Assembly: GCA_015999765.1 (NCBI GenBank)
Contig: JAECQR010000006.1
Span: 1 to 64,000 of the forward strand
From: Flavobacteriia bacterium
GTDB taxonomy: Bacteria > Bacteroidota > Bacteroidia > Flavobacteriales > Weeksellaceae
Direction of reading: 5' to 3'
DNA length: 64,000 bases
A model generated the notes under the pieces. That model did no database searches. It had not been told where the DNA came from and worked only from the letters and a program-made list of their open reading frames with translations. Below, piece by piece: positions 63,955 through 64,000 of this stretch (positions within the stretch are counted from its first letter, which is position 1; every line of letters starts with the position of its first letter). A program made the translations under genes and the position numbers.

Positions 63955-64000
63955 AATTGAAGGTCATTCTATTTTGATAATGTAAACCTGTTTGCCGCGA

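Overview
The window is a piece of a Flavobacteriia chromosome. It most resembles the Chryseobacterium/Kaistella/Epilithonimonas group, judged from protein content and not from any database search. The evidence is an AT-rich genome, a textbook Bacteroidota promoter (TTG-N19-TAnnTTTG) before the HU gene, a type IX secretion sorting domain on an amylase, Bacteroidota-restricted families (DUF4290, DUF6427, DUF6263, DUF6952, YfhO, OstA-like) and weak or absent Shine-Dalgarno sites. Most of the window is ordinary housekeeping sequence with tight, well-spaced genes and clear intrinsic terminators. The accessory material sits at the two ends.

Layout. 1-1.9 kb: a glycosyltransferase cut by the window edge, two copies of a 24-bp repeat and a frameshifted GxxExxY gene. 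1.9-9.5 kb: YfhO membrane protein, small membrane protein, lipoprotein, SRPBCC protein, M3 oligopeptidase and a C1q-like secreted protein. 9.6-18.3 kb: flippase-like protein with panD, HU, pdxH divergent from yqgE, a class IV aminotransferase homologue lacking its catalytic lysine, a START-like protein, a class III aminotransferase flanked by two related hairpin elements, and a fur-ostA pair. 18.3-30.7 kb: K+ uptake (kup), pdhB, a DUF2147 protein, an LTA-synthase-like sulfatase, pssA, an exonuclease, an FAH protein, a universal stress protein, small conserved membrane proteins, MgtC and trigger factor. 30.8-34.2 kb: a TonB receptor cluster that looks metal-related. 34.3-38.9 kb: pfkA, gapA, a DEAD helicase and an MpaB-like oxygenase. 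39-45.6 kb: T9SS amylase, DUF4230, and a queD-lpxH-LuxE-like-nuclease-like operon. 45.8-50.3 kb: the glyoxylate shunt operon aceBA, divergent from a RamB/ScfR-type regulator. 50.4-61.7 kb: comF, upp, der, murA, DUF4290, a heme/DCC pair, a peroxiredoxin-thioredoxin-DUF6952 cassette, GNAT and uvrA. 61.8-64 kb: a conspicuously GC-rich alcohol dehydrogenase followed by decayed accessory genes (YopX-like and Fic) with palindromic operator-like sites.

How they work together. aceB and aceA form the glyoxylate bypass, and the divergent ScfR-type regulator probably controls them. A perfect 14-bp palindrome sits exactly where the -33 element of aceBA should be, and a matching half-site lies at the -33 position of the regulator promoter. 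The fur-like gene has an inverted repeat overlapping its own promoter and is translationally coupled to ostA. Lipopolysaccharide, cell-wall and phospholipid genes (ostA, lpxH-like, murA, pssA, the LTA-synthase-like gene) are scattered through the window. Peroxiredoxin, thioredoxin and DUF6952 form a probable peroxide-defence operon.

I did not find a clear new defence system or mobile element. The most interesting signals are the dual-promoter palindrome at aceBA/scfR, the probable class IV aminotransferase pseudoenzyme, the MurA Cys-to-Asp active site, the Fic gene that lost its catalytic core but kept its operator-like palindromes, and two homopolymer frameshifts that are either real decay or assembly errors.
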